Origin: CAWFFV01 sp963814985
GTDB lineage: Bacteria > Chloroflexota > Ktedonobacteria > Ktedonobacterales > Ktedonobacteraceae
DNA length: 64,000 nucleotides
Reading direction: 5' to 3'
Assembly (NCBI GenBank): GCA_963814985.1
Contig: CAWFFV010000034.1
Coordinates: 1 to 64,000 of the forward strand
Shown here: in pieces, positions 35,649-45,502 of the stretch
Layout of the letters: each line of letters starts with the position of its first letter
Position numbering within the stretch: the first letter of the stretch is position 1
The notes under the pieces: generated by a model
Database searches by the model: none
The model's input: only the letters and a program-made list of their open reading frames with translations
Told to the model about the DNA's origin: nothing
Program-made: the position numbers and the translations under genes

Positions 35649-37040
35649 CTACTCTGCCGTGTTTGGTGTCTGTTCCCACAGTGCTGGGGTCCTGGGCGGC
35701 TGCCAGCTTGCTTGAGAGGTATGGGCCTGAATGCAGATATACGTGATCCCTTGATAGGTGATAGTATTACCAACCTTGTAAGGGATCTGGGGTTGCCATG
35801 CCAGTATGGCAGGGGATTTGGAGTGGTTGGCGTCAGTGTCATTTTTGTGGTGAGCGTCGGAGTGATGGGATCGGGCAGGACAGTTGGAGTGAATGTGTGT
35901 ATTGGTGGTTGCCTTGTTACAAAGAGATTGGTTTTCCCTACTGCTATTAAGCACAATGGTGCCTGAGTAGAGAACCAGGACGAGCACAGCAAGGGGGATA
36001 CCAAGACGCAGCACAAAAGGAAGTCGTTGCCAAAAAGTTGGTTGCCTTGTTGGATGGGGAGCGCTGGGGGATAGTTGAGAACTGAGCGTTGCTCTGACGG
36101 TCTCCTGAGAGTGAGAGATAGACTCAATGGCTCGTTGATATGCTTGAGCGAGCGCTTGCGGCGTTTGAAAACGTTGGCTCGGATCTTTCGCCAGGGCACG
36201 CAGTATAACTTGATCTACAGCTGATGAAATCTTTGGTTGCAGGAGTGATGGACGAACGGGAGGCTGGTGCACGTGTTGCCAACAGATGGCCTTAGCAGTA
36301 CTTCCGTGAAAGGGAACCTGTCCCGTGACCATCTCGTAAAGCAGGACGCCCAACGCATAGACATCACTGCTTGGCGTGGCGGGCCGCTCCTGTAATTCCG
36401 GTGCCAGATATTCGAGCGTTCCCATGATATAGCCGGTCTGGGTGAGATCTGCACTGCCCACCTGTTGCTTTGCCGACCCAAAATCTGCGAGATAGGCGTA
36501 GAATTCCGGTGCCAAATTTTGGGGAGTGCCTATGAGATAGCCGGGCAGGCTGAGATTGGTACCGCCCACGCGTTCCTTTGCCAGCCCAAAATCTGCAAGA
36601 TAAGCGTAAAAATCATCACGCAGCAGGATATTCGATGATTTCACATCGCGATGGAGAACCCCGTGTTCATGTGCATAATGCAAGGCACTGGCGATTTGTT
36701 CGAGAAGTATGCCAGCTTCTTCCAGTGTAAGTGGCCCTCTGGTCTTCAGCCTCTCATCGAGTGTACCACATTCGAGGTAGGGCATGACCAGATAACACCA
36801 GGAAGCCCACTCGCCATAGGAGAAGACTGGCAGAATATGATCATGCTTCAAGGACCCGATCATGGCAACCTCGCGTTGAAACCGCTCGAAGTGCTCAGGC
36901 TGGTTCCTTTCAACAAGCTTGAGAGCGACCTTACGATGGAGATGTTCATCATAAGCGAGGTAGACTTCAGACATCCCTCCCCGACCCAGAAGACGTTGGA
37001 GGTGATAGTAGTGAATCTGTGTTCCTGCTAACGGTAACAT
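35649..37040 (-). CDS. Receptor Ser/Thr kinase with duplicated activation segment and extracellular CBM5/12 module
   Basis: A 463-residue type of receptor kinase. The G-loop is GRGGMSEVY (19-27), the catalytic Lys is K41, the catalytic loop is HRDVKSSN (130-137). Residues 144-179 and 180-215 are two tandem copies of the DFG-to-APE activation segment (about 22 of 36 identical). A single membrane helix spans about 341-364, followed by a His/Asn-rich linker and a C-terminal CBM5/12-like domain (AWQPQIPYKVGNTITYQG ... WQPPRTPALWEQ, 415-456), a chitin-type binding module predicted outside the cell. AAGGGG precedes ATG 37040. Whether the duplicated segment allows activity is unknown. Confidence 0.85.
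   Translation of the reverse strand: MLPLAGTQIHYYHLQRLLGRGGMSEVYLAYDEHLHRKVALKLVERNQPEHFERFQREVAMIGSLKHDHILPVFSYGEWASWCYLVMPYLECGTLDERLKTRGPLTLEEAGILLEQIASALHYAHEHGVLHRDVKSSNILLRDDFYAYLADFGLAKERVGGTNLSLPGYLIGTPQNLAPEFYAYLADFGSAKQQVGSADLTQTGYIMGTLEYLAPELQERPATPSSDVYALGVLLYEMVTGQVPFHGSTAKAICWQHVHQPPVRPSLLQPKISSAVDQVILRALAKDPSQRFQTPQALAQAYQRAIESISHSQETVRATLSSQLSPSAPHPTRQPTFWQRLPFVLRLGIPLAVLVLVLYSGTIVLNSSRENQSLCNKATTNTHIHSNCPARSHHSDAHHKNDTDANHSKSPAILAWQPQIPYKVGNTITYQGITYICIQAHTSQASWQPPRTPALWEQTPNTAE
36396..36611 (-). repeat. 108-bp tandem duplication encoding two activation segments
   Basis: Copies at 36504-36611 and 36396-36503, in phase (36 codons each). They are clearly diverged in sequence, so the duplication is old rather than an assembly artefact. 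Confidence 0.88.
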
Positions 37041-37294
37041 CTTTGTTAAGCCCCTTTTCGATTGCGTGCTCTATGACAGAAAAACGGCTCTACAGAAGAA
37101 AAAATTCCTAAGTGGTTCATCATTGGAAGCAGTAACTTTTGTCTCTCCCCTGACTTAAAGTGTCCTTTAAATTTTACACTGAGATACAGACGAAGACAAG
37201 CATTGAACGAAAAAATGGGAAAGAAAGGCGTTTTCCCATTGCACTGATCCCAGGACTCGTGTCAGGTATTTTCCTGGGAAGCATCTTTAATCGT

Positions 37295-38382
37295 TCAGCT
37301 CAGACACAACTGCTTAAGTGCCTCAAAGCCTGGGCGGCATGTAGCCTCAAGCAATTTCTGCTCATGTTCTGGTAGTTTCTTCCAGGATGATGCGGCAGAT
37401 CTTACTTGAGATGCAGCTCTTCTGATCCATATTTCATCAACGAGTTTCGGATCAATAAACTCGATAAGTCTATGCATAGATGGCTCTGGATTGGCGAGGA
37501 AGTCTTCGTAATAGAGGGTCAAGACGCGCTGTGGTGGTATTTGTGCCAGGATTTGTAGACCCGCCATGAGCTCACCTGACCAATAATGGCCGCAGAGAGA
37601 GGGAGACATCTGGTAGTTGCGAAATGCGTCGGTGTCAAAATGTTCTGGTAGGAAAGGGAAAATTTCATCTGGCAGGTCCTCCACTCCTGAGCGATCATTC
37701 GATTCAAAGGGATCGCAGCCCAGGATTTCGGTCAGTTGGAAGGCCAGAAGCACCATGCGAAAGCCAAAGTGTTGACTCATCGAGAGGGAACAATCTCGAC
37801 CGTCACGGACCAGATGGATAAACTTTGCATCAGGGAATGACTGATATAATCGAGCGATGATGCGTAACGAGCCGCCGGATCGTTCAACCCAGACTTGCCG
37901 TTTAAAGCGTTGTCGTAACCACTCGAACAGACTTCGATAGTGTTGTTGAATAGAGGCTGGTGGCAATGAGAGAACAAAGCTCTCAACTTCATCAAATAAG
38001 GCATCGTGCTCACTTGTGAGGTGTGGCAGTGTTGTTTGGAGCAGAGCTGGTACGCCGGTTTCAACGGTAAAGCGTGATGCAGAATTGAAGGGGTAGAGAA
38101 CCTCACCAATGGCGACACCACGATGGAGCATCAGGTTTTGCTTGTGATAAAAATTACCCACTATTCTCCAAAATTGGCTGGCCTCTATTATCCCTTCTGG
38201 AAATGCCTGAGGGATAAGACTACCAAGATCGGTAACAAAGGAAAAGAATTCAGAGATGCTTAGCACCTGAGGATGTTCTCTGAGCATATTTGAGATCATC
38301 GTGGAACCGCATCGTCCAGTCCCTACGACAAAAACAGGTGTTGTCTTAGTTCTCCCTGGCCTGGCTTCTGTGCTTGATGCAT
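37295..38382 (-). CDS. PAPS-dependent sulfotransferase family protein, frameshift near start
   Basis: A sulfotransferase of about 362 residues. The phosphosulfate-binding loop TPVFVVGTGRCGSTMISNML is just upstream of the longest ATG-initiated frame. The 3'-phosphate motif is HLVRDGRDCSLS, and VERSGGSL matches the core. ATG 38382, eleven nt after AAGGAG, is the likely true start but lies in another frame; an indel around 38335-38345 must be corrected. It neighbours a thioester-reductase-like SDR, suggesting modification of a small molecule or lipid. Confidence 0.72.
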
Positions 38383-38469
38383 GATAAATATTCTCCTTTT
38401 ACGATACGATATGTGTCTCTTTGTATTTAGCGCGATGCAATCAGGCTGGAACGCTGGACGTTCAGGCGT

Positions 38470-39555
38470 TCAAGATACCAGCGATAAAAGGGAGAGTAAT
38501 GTGTGTGCATCAAAGGGAAAATCTCCTGCATACTTGTGTCCGATGGCCGCATCAGTGTTGGCCCGGTCGAATACTTTATGTCCCACGAAATAAGAGCCAT
38601 AAAAACTAATACCTTGATCAAACTTTGTGTCGATCCAGGAGAAATCTTTTTTTGTAGCAGCGAAGATCGGTGCTTTAATTTCGATTTCACTAAATAAGAG
38701 TTGGAGAAATTCCGCAGTTGTGGGTGGTGTGGCGTTGGTCAGATGGAAGATAGATGCCGAAGAAGATGAGGAAATGATCTGTACAGCCTGGCGAGCTACC
38801 AGATCAATTGGAATAAAGTTGATCGGAATATCAGGATCAACTCGCATATATATGGGTTCCCGACTCAAGAGACCTTCCTGGACACGGGACATCATTCCCT
38901 TAAATTGGAGTAGTTTTCGCATAAATCCGTAGAGACCTGAAAAACTCCCTACTACTGCGTGTGTTTTGCTGTGTCCAATAACAATACTTGGTCGAAAGAT
39001 ACGGGTTCGCAGATCTGTCGCCTGAGAGACAAGAGACTCGGCCTTAATCTTACTTACTTCGTAAAGGTTATTCGTTTCGTAGCTCTCCGCAATTTCTTCT
39101 GGAATGAGTCCTATTTGTTTGCCGGCCACATAAGCTGTACTGATATAGTTGAAGGACCCGATACCTAGATGACGAGCCAGTTCCAGGGTATGTCTTGTTC
39201 CTTCAACGTTGGTCGTGAAGATATCTGAGGCATGGCGATCTTCGTAACGTAGTGACGCGGCACTGTGCCAGAACTGCTCAGCTTTCATGGTGGAATTGAT
39301 GGATATTTTGCGTAAATCGGTACAGATATCACCAGGTATCGCATGACAGCGCTTTTGTATGGCGTACAAGATAGTATCGTCGTATCCGTAAGCGAGGGCT
39401 GCTGCATGAAGTACTTTTTGGAGACGTGTCTCTACAGATTCTTTACCCTGCCTTACAAGGCAGACAACGTCTACATCTGTCTGACGTAAAAGCTCTAGAA
39501 CAATGCAAGATCCAACGAAACCTGTTCCTCCTGTAACGATGTGGACGCGGCTCAA
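38470..39555 (-). CDS. Extended SDR reductase, thioester-reductase/fatty acyl-CoA reductase-like
   Basis: A 361-residue NAD(P)-dependent reductase. The nucleotide motif is HIVTGGTGFVGSCIV, the active-site Tyr/Lys are in NLYEVSKIKAE, and STAYVAGKQIG and FRPSIVIGHSKT are typical of NAD_binding_4 (male-sterility/TR) proteins that reduce acyl thioesters. TTG 39555 is preferred because GAGGAG lies 7 nt before it; ATG 39594 would add 13 non-family residues. Same strand as the sulfotransferase gene, 87 nt away. Confidence 0.75.
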   Translation of the reverse strand: MSRVHIVTGGTGFVGSCIVLELLRQTDVDVVCLVRQGKESVETRLQKVLHAAALAYGYDDTILYAIQKRCHAIPGDICTDLRKISINSTMKAEQFWHSAASLRYEDRHASDIFTTNVEGTRHTLELARHLGIGSFNYISTAYVAGKQIGLIPEEIAESYETNNLYEVSKIKAESLVSQATDLRTRIFRPSIVIGHSKTHAVVGSFSGLYGFMRKLLQFKGMMSRVQEGLLSREPIYMRVDPDIPINFIPIDLVARQAVQIISSSSSASIFHLTNATPPTTAEFLQLLFSEIEIKAPIFAATKKDFSWIDTKFDQGISFYGSYFVGHKVFDRANTDAAIGHKYAGDFPFDAHTLLSLLSLVS

Positions 39556-39827
39556 TCTTCTTCTCCTCTCAAAAGTAACGCTCTCAAAGCTCAAAGGGCT
39601 AAAAAACGAAAATCAATTAAGAATGTCGCTATTAACAGCATAATAGGTGCTATCGCAGCATTTTATAGTGCATTATCCCTATTAGTGATAATAGATCACT
39701 CATGTATTTCTTTCTCATTGGAGCATAGCATATCAACTGGTTTATGTCAAAATCCATGAAAAAGAGGAAAATCGGTAAATAGAACTCTCCCGATTCAAAA
39801 AATGTGAATAGGGGAGAGTTTTGCTTG

Positions 39828-40955
39828 TTAAAACTTGTTAGCATAAGGAGGAGTACCTGAGTCTGGTTTGACATTCTGGCGCTGCTGTTGAGAAACAAGT
39901 TGCTGATTGAGGGAGAACATCAACGCATTGAACGAGATAAGCAGTGGATCGATTACTGTCTTTGTCGGTGGAAGTGGCTGCAAAGACAATCTTTGACTCA
40001 CTTCTTGTACAGCTTCGGTTGTGCTGGTGACAGCATTGCCCACTCGTTCGAGGTCTTGCTGGGCTAAAGAAGCTCGTTGGAATCGTGCGAGAAGAGTGTT
40101 CAGTGAGTTAGCGACGTGCCAGAGTACATTTTCTTGTGTCAGGGGTGTACGCGCATTTAAATCCCCGTTTGCCACAGAAATATGCGTTTGCATAATTTGC
40201 TGTATTCCTAGCTCAAGTTCATGCTTCTGTTCAGCAAGAGCGTGTTCCAGGGAAGCAACCATTTCAGCACGGTCTGCACGCATAATCGCTTGCGTAGTAT
40301 TGCGTGACCAGAGGTAAGCTACTACTGCGACAAGAATCTCTAAGCTTGCCGGTCGTGCTAAAGAGTTATAGAACTGGGTTCTCAGAATTTCTGTGAAGAG
40401 ATGGGTATGCGGCTGAAAGCGCAGGTCGGCCAGCGTGAACAAGATATTAAATAGGGCGACTATAAAGACATTTCTTGCCGGCAGCAATGAGATCGCAAGG
40501 AGTTCTGCCATGATAAACATGTCAAATAGAGGGAGATTAAACACATCGAACGGAATGGTCGTTACCACGATAGTTATCAATGCTAGCTCAAATGAGACTA
40601 CAATGATTATTCCCGCAAGCAACGTTTTTCCTATCCGGTTAAGCAGTAATGCGAGGCCGCATATGCCAAGTACGATCAGAACGGCAATGATCACCAGACG
40701 ATTTGGAATGAAAAATGTTGCGGGAAGAAGCATGATGAGGGTGAGCATCAAAAAAAGTACGACAGTACTTAGCAGATGGCCTCGCCTTGCTGCCTCTCGT
40801 TTCAGGAAATTGGCATTTGCGGGAAGCTCTGGAGGTGCTGTCAGGCGATACCATCCTGCAAGACGGTGTTTCTTTTCTTGTACTTGCTCAATTATCTCTC
40901 CTGGCGACCAGTCTTGTTGGGTTTGTGTGAGACGAGAAGATACGTGCTTACTCAT
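39828..40955 (-). CDS. Membrane protein with six helices and a HAMP-like cytoplasmic helical tail
   Basis: A 375-residue protein. Residues 60-230 hold about six hydrophobic segments (LLSTVVLFLMLTLIMLLPATF, VIIAVLIVLGICGLALLL, LLAGIIIVVSFELALITIVV, MAELLAISLLP, and others). A long coiled-coil follows (RADRAEMVASLEHALAEQ), then a HAMP-like stretch (HISVANGDLNARTPLTQENVLW). It lacks kinase or cyclase catalytic domains, so it may be a sensor or scaffold. The gene ahead of it (40990-41592) is 34 nt away and probably co-transcribed. Confidence 0.7.
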   Translation of the reverse strand: MSKHVSSRLTQTQQDWSPGEIIEQVQEKKHRLAGWYRLTAPPELPANANFLKREAARRGHLLSTVVLFLMLTLIMLLPATFFIPNRLVIIAVLIVLGICGLALLLNRIGKTLLAGIIIVVSFELALITIVVTTIPFDVFNLPLFDMFIMAELLAISLLPARNVFIVALFNILFTLADLRFQPHTHLFTEILRTQFYNSLARPASLEILVAVVAYLWSRNTTQAIMRADRAEMVASLEHALAEQKHELELGIQQIMQTHISVANGDLNARTPLTQENVLWHVANSLNTLLARFQRASLAQQDLERVGNAVTSTTEAVQEVSQRLSLQPLPPTKTVIDPLLISFNALMFSLNQQLVSQQQRQNVKPDSGTPPYANKF

Positions 40956-40989
40956 AACCTCTGAAAGAAACTCCTTACTAGTAGTAGGG

Positions 40990-41592
40990 TTAATCTATAG
41001 TGATAACATTCAACGAAAGTAATATCTTTAGTGCCTTGTCAACGGCAGAAGATGAAAAAGGTCCTGTGGATTTAATCTCTTCAAGGCTGCGCTGCCCATC
41101 AATCATTGAGAAGACCAGAAACAGGGCCCTCTTATACCTGGAATCCCATGTCGTCAACTTTGCCAGATCGAGGCGTGCAATAGGCTTTGGAATGGGCGAC
41201 TTCTGTGGATAAGAAGACTTTTGTGTGAATGTAAGAGTATTTTTACTCTTACTGAAGCTGTGGCCATTATTCGACTTCTGTGAATAAGAAGACTTTTGTG
41301 TAAATGGAAGCGGAGATGATGGACGTTGAGTGAAGTTCCACTCGAATGGTCCTTTTTCTGCATCCAAACGGGATAGTATCTTTTGACTTGAGGAATGGCG
41401 CTGGCCCTTGTTATCTTCGAGATAACAATCGGTGATCTGCCCTTCGACAAAGTGAAGATAGGCTTTGCAGTAGCCATTAATGCCCGGTACACGGAGATAT
41501 TCCGCTTGCAATATCCCGTCTTGTTGATATCTCTCAAAAAGTATCAGACTAAAGGCAAGACCTGTGCTTGCATCTATGTAATTTGTATTCAA
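40990..41592 (-). CDS. DUF4388/PATAN-like protein with internal peptide repeat
   Basis: A 200-residue protein. Its N-terminal half (LAFSLILFERYQQDGILQAEYL ... GYCKAYLHFVEGQITDCY) is like PATAN-type effector domains of two-component systems. The middle contains two copies of FTQKSSY[S/P]QKS, and the C-terminal half (LFLVFSMIDGQRSLEEI ... ALKILLSLNVITID) resembles the winged helix that ends such proteins. The family match is by eye and is not certain. It is first in an apparent operon with the HAMP-like membrane protein. Confidence 0.55.
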   Translation of the reverse strand: MNTNYIDASTGLAFSLILFERYQQDGILQAEYLRVPGINGYCKAYLHFVEGQITDCYLEDNKGQRHSSSQKILSRLDAEKGPFEWNFTQRPSSPLPFTQKSSYSQKSNNGHSFSKSKNTLTFTQKSSYPQKSPIPKPIARLDLAKLTTWDSRYKRALFLVFSMIDGQRSLEEIKSTGPFSSSAVDKALKILLSLNVITID

Positions 41593-41794
41593 CTTGGCAC
41601 CTTTTAAATGCTGGGTGTGATGTTTATAATGTTTCTACATGTTGACTACTATCATCTTGATAATAATAGATGTGGAAACAAAAAAACAACCCACCATAGG
41701 AGTAATAGGCTAGGCTAAAACGATATCTTTGTGTTGGCAAAGGTACCACACAATCTCATCCGTGTCTAGCGATTTATCAGGAATGGCTATTTCA

Positions 41795-41875
41795 CGTTTT
41801 ATGTGGGGTTTTGTTGCTTGTGGCGGAGATTGCGCCGCAACCTCCATCACAAGCAACAAAACCCCACATAAAACG
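41795..41875. repeat. Type B hairpin core H5, possible terminator of the S53 gene
   Basis: Arms of about 40 nt with a few mismatches. The outer stem is CGTTTTATGTGGGG. It lies 10 nt after the stop codon of the leftward protease gene. B flanks and termini are not recognisable. Confidence 0.75.
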
Positions 41876-41885
41876 GAATGCTCTC

Positions 41886-43637
41886 TTATTTTTTACTGCT
41901 GGCCGCTGATGCCAGAATCTGGTAGAAATCTACTAAGTGTGGTACTCCCAGTCCTGTTGCGAAATCCCAGTCAGGTGTGGCATTGAAGCCTAAGTTGTTG
42001 CCTTCCGTAATGTCGAAGTAAGGCGAAAATTTGCCTGCGTGGTTTGCCACCTCGTAGAACACTGCTGGACCGGCAAAAAACAGATGGTAATTGCGGATTG
42101 TTGCCTGATTCACAAGTGCCATGCCCGCAGCCCATATTGGCGTGGCTGCACTGGTACCGCCACCTGCACCCGTTCCATCCTGGAATGTCTGCCACTGACC
42201 ACTAAAGTATAATGGCAGATTTGATGCTACCGCTGCGATGTCTGGGACTTGCCGGAAGCCGAGTGAGCTATCGTTCTTCACTCCCTTGCCTGTCTGCCAG
42301 ACTGGTTGCGGAAAGTGAACACTATTGCCGCCACCGCTGCCCCAGGAATTGCTGCATTGAGTTGTGTCCGGGTTCGCATTTGACCAGACGGCTTCATCAG
42401 AGCGGTCACCATTGGCATTTGTTTGCAGGCTTGTACCTCCGACTGCAACGGCATTTGGATCACTTGCTGGAAAGCTTACGGAAAGCGACTTAAAGACACC
42501 ATCCATAAATGCACCACAATCACCCGAGGCGATAAATACCGTCATATGTTCGGTATAGGTGAGTACGCTTAACTCTTGATCAATGCCATTCAGATCATTG
42601 AGAGAATCCAGGTTCTCCGCACCCTCAAGACTAATACTGACAATATTGCCAGACCCTGTATTTTTTGTATTATCATCGATGAGTTGTTTCAATTCTTCGA
42701 TGATTGCATTTTGTGTATCACCCGTCTGATAATCGACAATGTTGACATCGGGTGCGAGTCCTTCAATCATCTCAAAATCTAATGCTGTTTCTTCTCCGGG
42801 CTGTGATGGGGGAGTGCCTATTGTCTTCACGGTAATTTTTCCTTTATATCCGACACATGCTCCATAATTGGCAATATCATCTTGTGGAAAACCGTCAATT
42901 TCGATAAGGTTAATCGTTATGCCTTTCCCCGTATAGCCTCTTTTGAGAAACTGGTCATACCCATAGGTACGTGCAATAGCCAGGGGTAGCACTTCACCAG
43001 ATGGGACGTTGCAATCTGCCTGCGCATTGGTCTTCGCACTTGCATGCCATGGCTGTGTCGGAAGTGCAGTATGAAGTGGTGGACTGTAGTTGTCCAGCCC
43101 TGTTATCGATACAACAATCTGGAGAAGACTTGTAGGTAACTGCGGGACTGTCTGGGGAGCATAGAAGACGCGATTCTGATACTTGTGATTCACAAAACTT
43201 GTCTGAAAAAGACGAGATATTGTCTGTGCTGTCCCATCAACTTCTACTGATGTATGCAGTTTACTCAGGTGGAGTGCGATATTCTGGATGCCTAAATAGT
43301 TTTTAAACTTCTCATATTGGGCATCGGTTATCCCAATTTTGTCTGCCTCTTTTTCCAGATCTTGCCCATTTGTGGTGATCCCCTGGAGCTGGTTTTGCTG
43401 ACTCTGGTTGAGTTTAAAAAACACATTTACTTTCATCATTGTATTTGGATTTAGCGTTCCGATGACTGGAGAATTTAAAGCGGCTGCCGGTATACCAAGA
43501 TTTATGGGAGAGTATGAGATGGCTGTTGGTGTCGACGTTGATGGATTATTGTTGGCTGAACTGCATGCTGTGAAGAACAGGAGCATCAGGAGCATCCAAT
43601 GGAAATTTTTCTGTCCTGAAAATTTGAAACTTTGCAT
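41886..43637 (-). CDS. S53-family (sedolisin/kumamolisin) serine-carboxyl peptidase, lipoprotein
   Basis: A 583-residue secreted acid protease. The signal peptide ends in a lipobox (LLFFTAC, Cys25), predicting a lipid anchor. A pro-kumamolisin activation domain spans about 45-215. The catalytic part shows the Glu/Asp pair in EETALDFEMIEGLAPDVNIV, the oxyanion Asp in IASGDCGAFMDG, and the nucleophile Ser in GGGTSAATPIWAAGMAL. The C-terminus has the Ca-binding-type DWDFATGLGVP. It would degrade extracellular protein at low pH. Intact. Confidence 0.92.
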   Translation of the reverse strand: MQSFKFSGQKNFHWMLLMLLFFTACSSANNNPSTSTPTAISYSPINLGIPAAALNSPVIGTLNPNTMMKVNVFFKLNQSQQNQLQGITTNGQDLEKEADKIGITDAQYEKFKNYLGIQNIALHLSKLHTSVEVDGTAQTISRLFQTSFVNHKYQNRVFYAPQTVPQLPTSLLQIVVSITGLDNYSPPLHTALPTQPWHASAKTNAQADCNVPSGEVLPLAIARTYGYDQFLKRGYTGKGITINLIEIDGFPQDDIANYGACVGYKGKITVKTIGTPPSQPGEETALDFEMIEGLAPDVNIVDYQTGDTQNAIIEELKQLIDDNTKNTGSGNIVSISLEGAENLDSLNDLNGIDQELSVLTYTEHMTVFIASGDCGAFMDGVFKSLSVSFPASDPNAVAVGGTSLQTNANGDRSDEAVWSNANPDTTQCSNSWGSGGGNSVHFPQPVWQTGKGVKNDSSLGFRQVPDIAAVASNLPLYFSGQWQTFQDGTGAGGGTSAATPIWAAGMALVNQATIRNYHLFFAGPAVFYEVANHAGKFSPYFDITEGNNLGFNATPDWDFATGLGVPHLVDFYQILASAASSKK

Positions 43638-44559
43638 GGGCGCATCATCTCCTCATCTTATTTGTCTTGAAAAACTTCTTTTTCTCTCTAATCTTTTTCT
43701 CAATTACTCTCAAGATAAGTTGAGCTTTATAATAGTATACTCTTTAAAGATGAGTTTGTGTAGTGTTGGGGTAGATAAGAGATTAGCCTGTTTCAATGCT
43801 CCTGAAGGAGGGGGAGTTCGACGATAAAGGTGGTTCCTTTCTCCAACGTTGACTCACACCAGATGTGTCCATGATGCTGCTCGACGAGCGCTCGCACAAT
43901 GGCTAACCCTAAACCCTGTCCCGTAATGGAGGAGGACCGGGCCTCAGGAGTGCGATAGTTTGGAGCAAACAGCAAGGGAAGCTGGTCTGGCGCAATGACA
44001 GAGCCAACGTTGTGGACGGATAGGCGAGCTATATTATCCCTTTGGTGGAGATCCACCTCTACGCTGCTGCCTTCCGACGAATATTTGATGGCGTTGGTGA
44101 TCAAATTGTTGAGCACCTGTTCGAAGCGATGGGCATAACCAGATACGGTGAGGGCGGTGGATGGTACCGTGAGAGTAATAGATCTACCTGTGGTGAGGCG
44201 TTGGCGTTCGACTATGCGGTAGCAAAGGGCCGTGAGGTCGCAGCGCTGGGAGGAAGGCGTGTCCTGGGACGAAAGGGTGAGTTGCCCACTGAGCAGATCC
44301 TGGATAAGTGTAGCCAGTTGCTGCGTCTGCTCCTCAATTCTCTGGTAGATGGTCATTAAGCGTTCAGGATTGGCGTATTCCAGGCCTATACGTTGGAGCC
44401 ACTGGGTGTAGAGCCGAAGCGCGGTGAGCGGATTTTTCAACTCATGGGCTGTTACAGCTAGCTGCTGGTCTTTAGCCTGATTGGCAGCATGTAAGGAGAC
44501 ATTGAGTCCCTTCAGTTCGTCGATAAGTGTGGCCAGTTGTTGTTTCTGTTCCTCTAAGA

Positions 44560-45502
44560 AAGTGTCAGCTTCGCATCACGATGGAAAAGCAGCAGCCAAG
44601 TGTGAGAGCATGCGTCTGCTCGCCGAGAGTTGGATGAAGGCCTCACTGCTCTGAGGTAGCCCCTCATGATCGCGACAGAGCCGACGCCAGCGGGTGATCC
44701 AGGCGAAGGTTCTCTCAACCACCCATCTTCTGGGAAGAGGTACAAAGCCCGGCCTGGAAGACGACGTTTCTGTTCTGGATTGCGTGAGAGAGGCATCTGA
44801 GGGAGTTCCCAAGCGGCGCACGATCTGGATGTTGCACCCCAAATGCTCCTTGACCCATTCAATCAGCGTCCCCCCGTAATGGCTATCTCCCCAGAACAGC
44901 TTCAGACGGGGGAACAGTCCTTTGAGTGGCGCGAGCAACTGCTTGGCTCCTGCCAAATCAGAGTCGCTGGCCGCTGTCACCTTCACACTCAAGAGATTGC
45001 CTTCCGTATCCACCAGAGCATGCCTTTTGCGTCCCCAGATTTTTTTGCCCATGTCGATGCCTTTCTCTGAGCCTCGGACAGCACTTGTTTTAATTGATTG
45101 ACTATCAATCACAGCCGCGCTGGGCTCTTCGTCTCGTCCTTGCTTTTGTCGCATGCGTTTGCGCAGGGCTACTAACACCTGCTCCCAGATGCCTTGCTTT
45201 TGCCACACACGAAAGTAGTCATACACCGTGCCCCAGGCGGGCAAGTCATGGGGTAGCAATCTCCACGGGCAGCCACTTCTCAGGACGTAGAGGATCCCAT
45301 TCACGATTTCGCGTCGCGTGTATTTGACGTGAATGGCCTCCGGTGAAAGTGCGGGGATCAAAGGCTCCAAGATTTCCCACTCCGCGTCTGTCAAGTCCGA
45401 GGGATACGCTTTCCGGGTTGCTCATCTCTTCTTCTCCATTCTTGTGCTTTTTACAGCTTCCTCTCCTTTCCTCTATCGGCTTGACGATGCGAAACTGACA
45501 CT
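44560..45502 (-). mobile_element. IS5-family insertion sequence, about 943 bp
   Basis: Inverted ends AGTGTCAGCTTCGCATC and AGTGTCAGTTTCGCATC are flanked by an 8-bp direct repeat CTCTAAGA (44552-44559 and 45503-45510). It carries one DDE transposase gene and interrupts a histidine kinase gene. Confidence 0.88.
44576..45425 (-). CDS. IS5-family (IS427-like) DDE transposase
   Basis: A transposase of about 282 residues. The DUF4096-type N-terminus is DLTDAEWEILEPLIP with GILYVLRSGCPWRLLPHDLP. The catalytic residues appear as VIDSQSIKTS, WGDSHYGGTLIEW, and RRWVVERTFAWI. The continuous frame begins at TTG 45394, but RKAYPSD upstream belongs to the family, and an ATG at 45425 would reach it only after dropping one base near 45420. 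The start is therefore probably frameshifted; the catalytic part is intact. Confidence 0.85.

Noticed and set aside
37160..37375. A 71-codon rightward frame between the receptor kinase and sulfotransferase genes
   Set aside because: It overlaps the sulfotransferase 3' end, has no ribosome site and no recognisable features.
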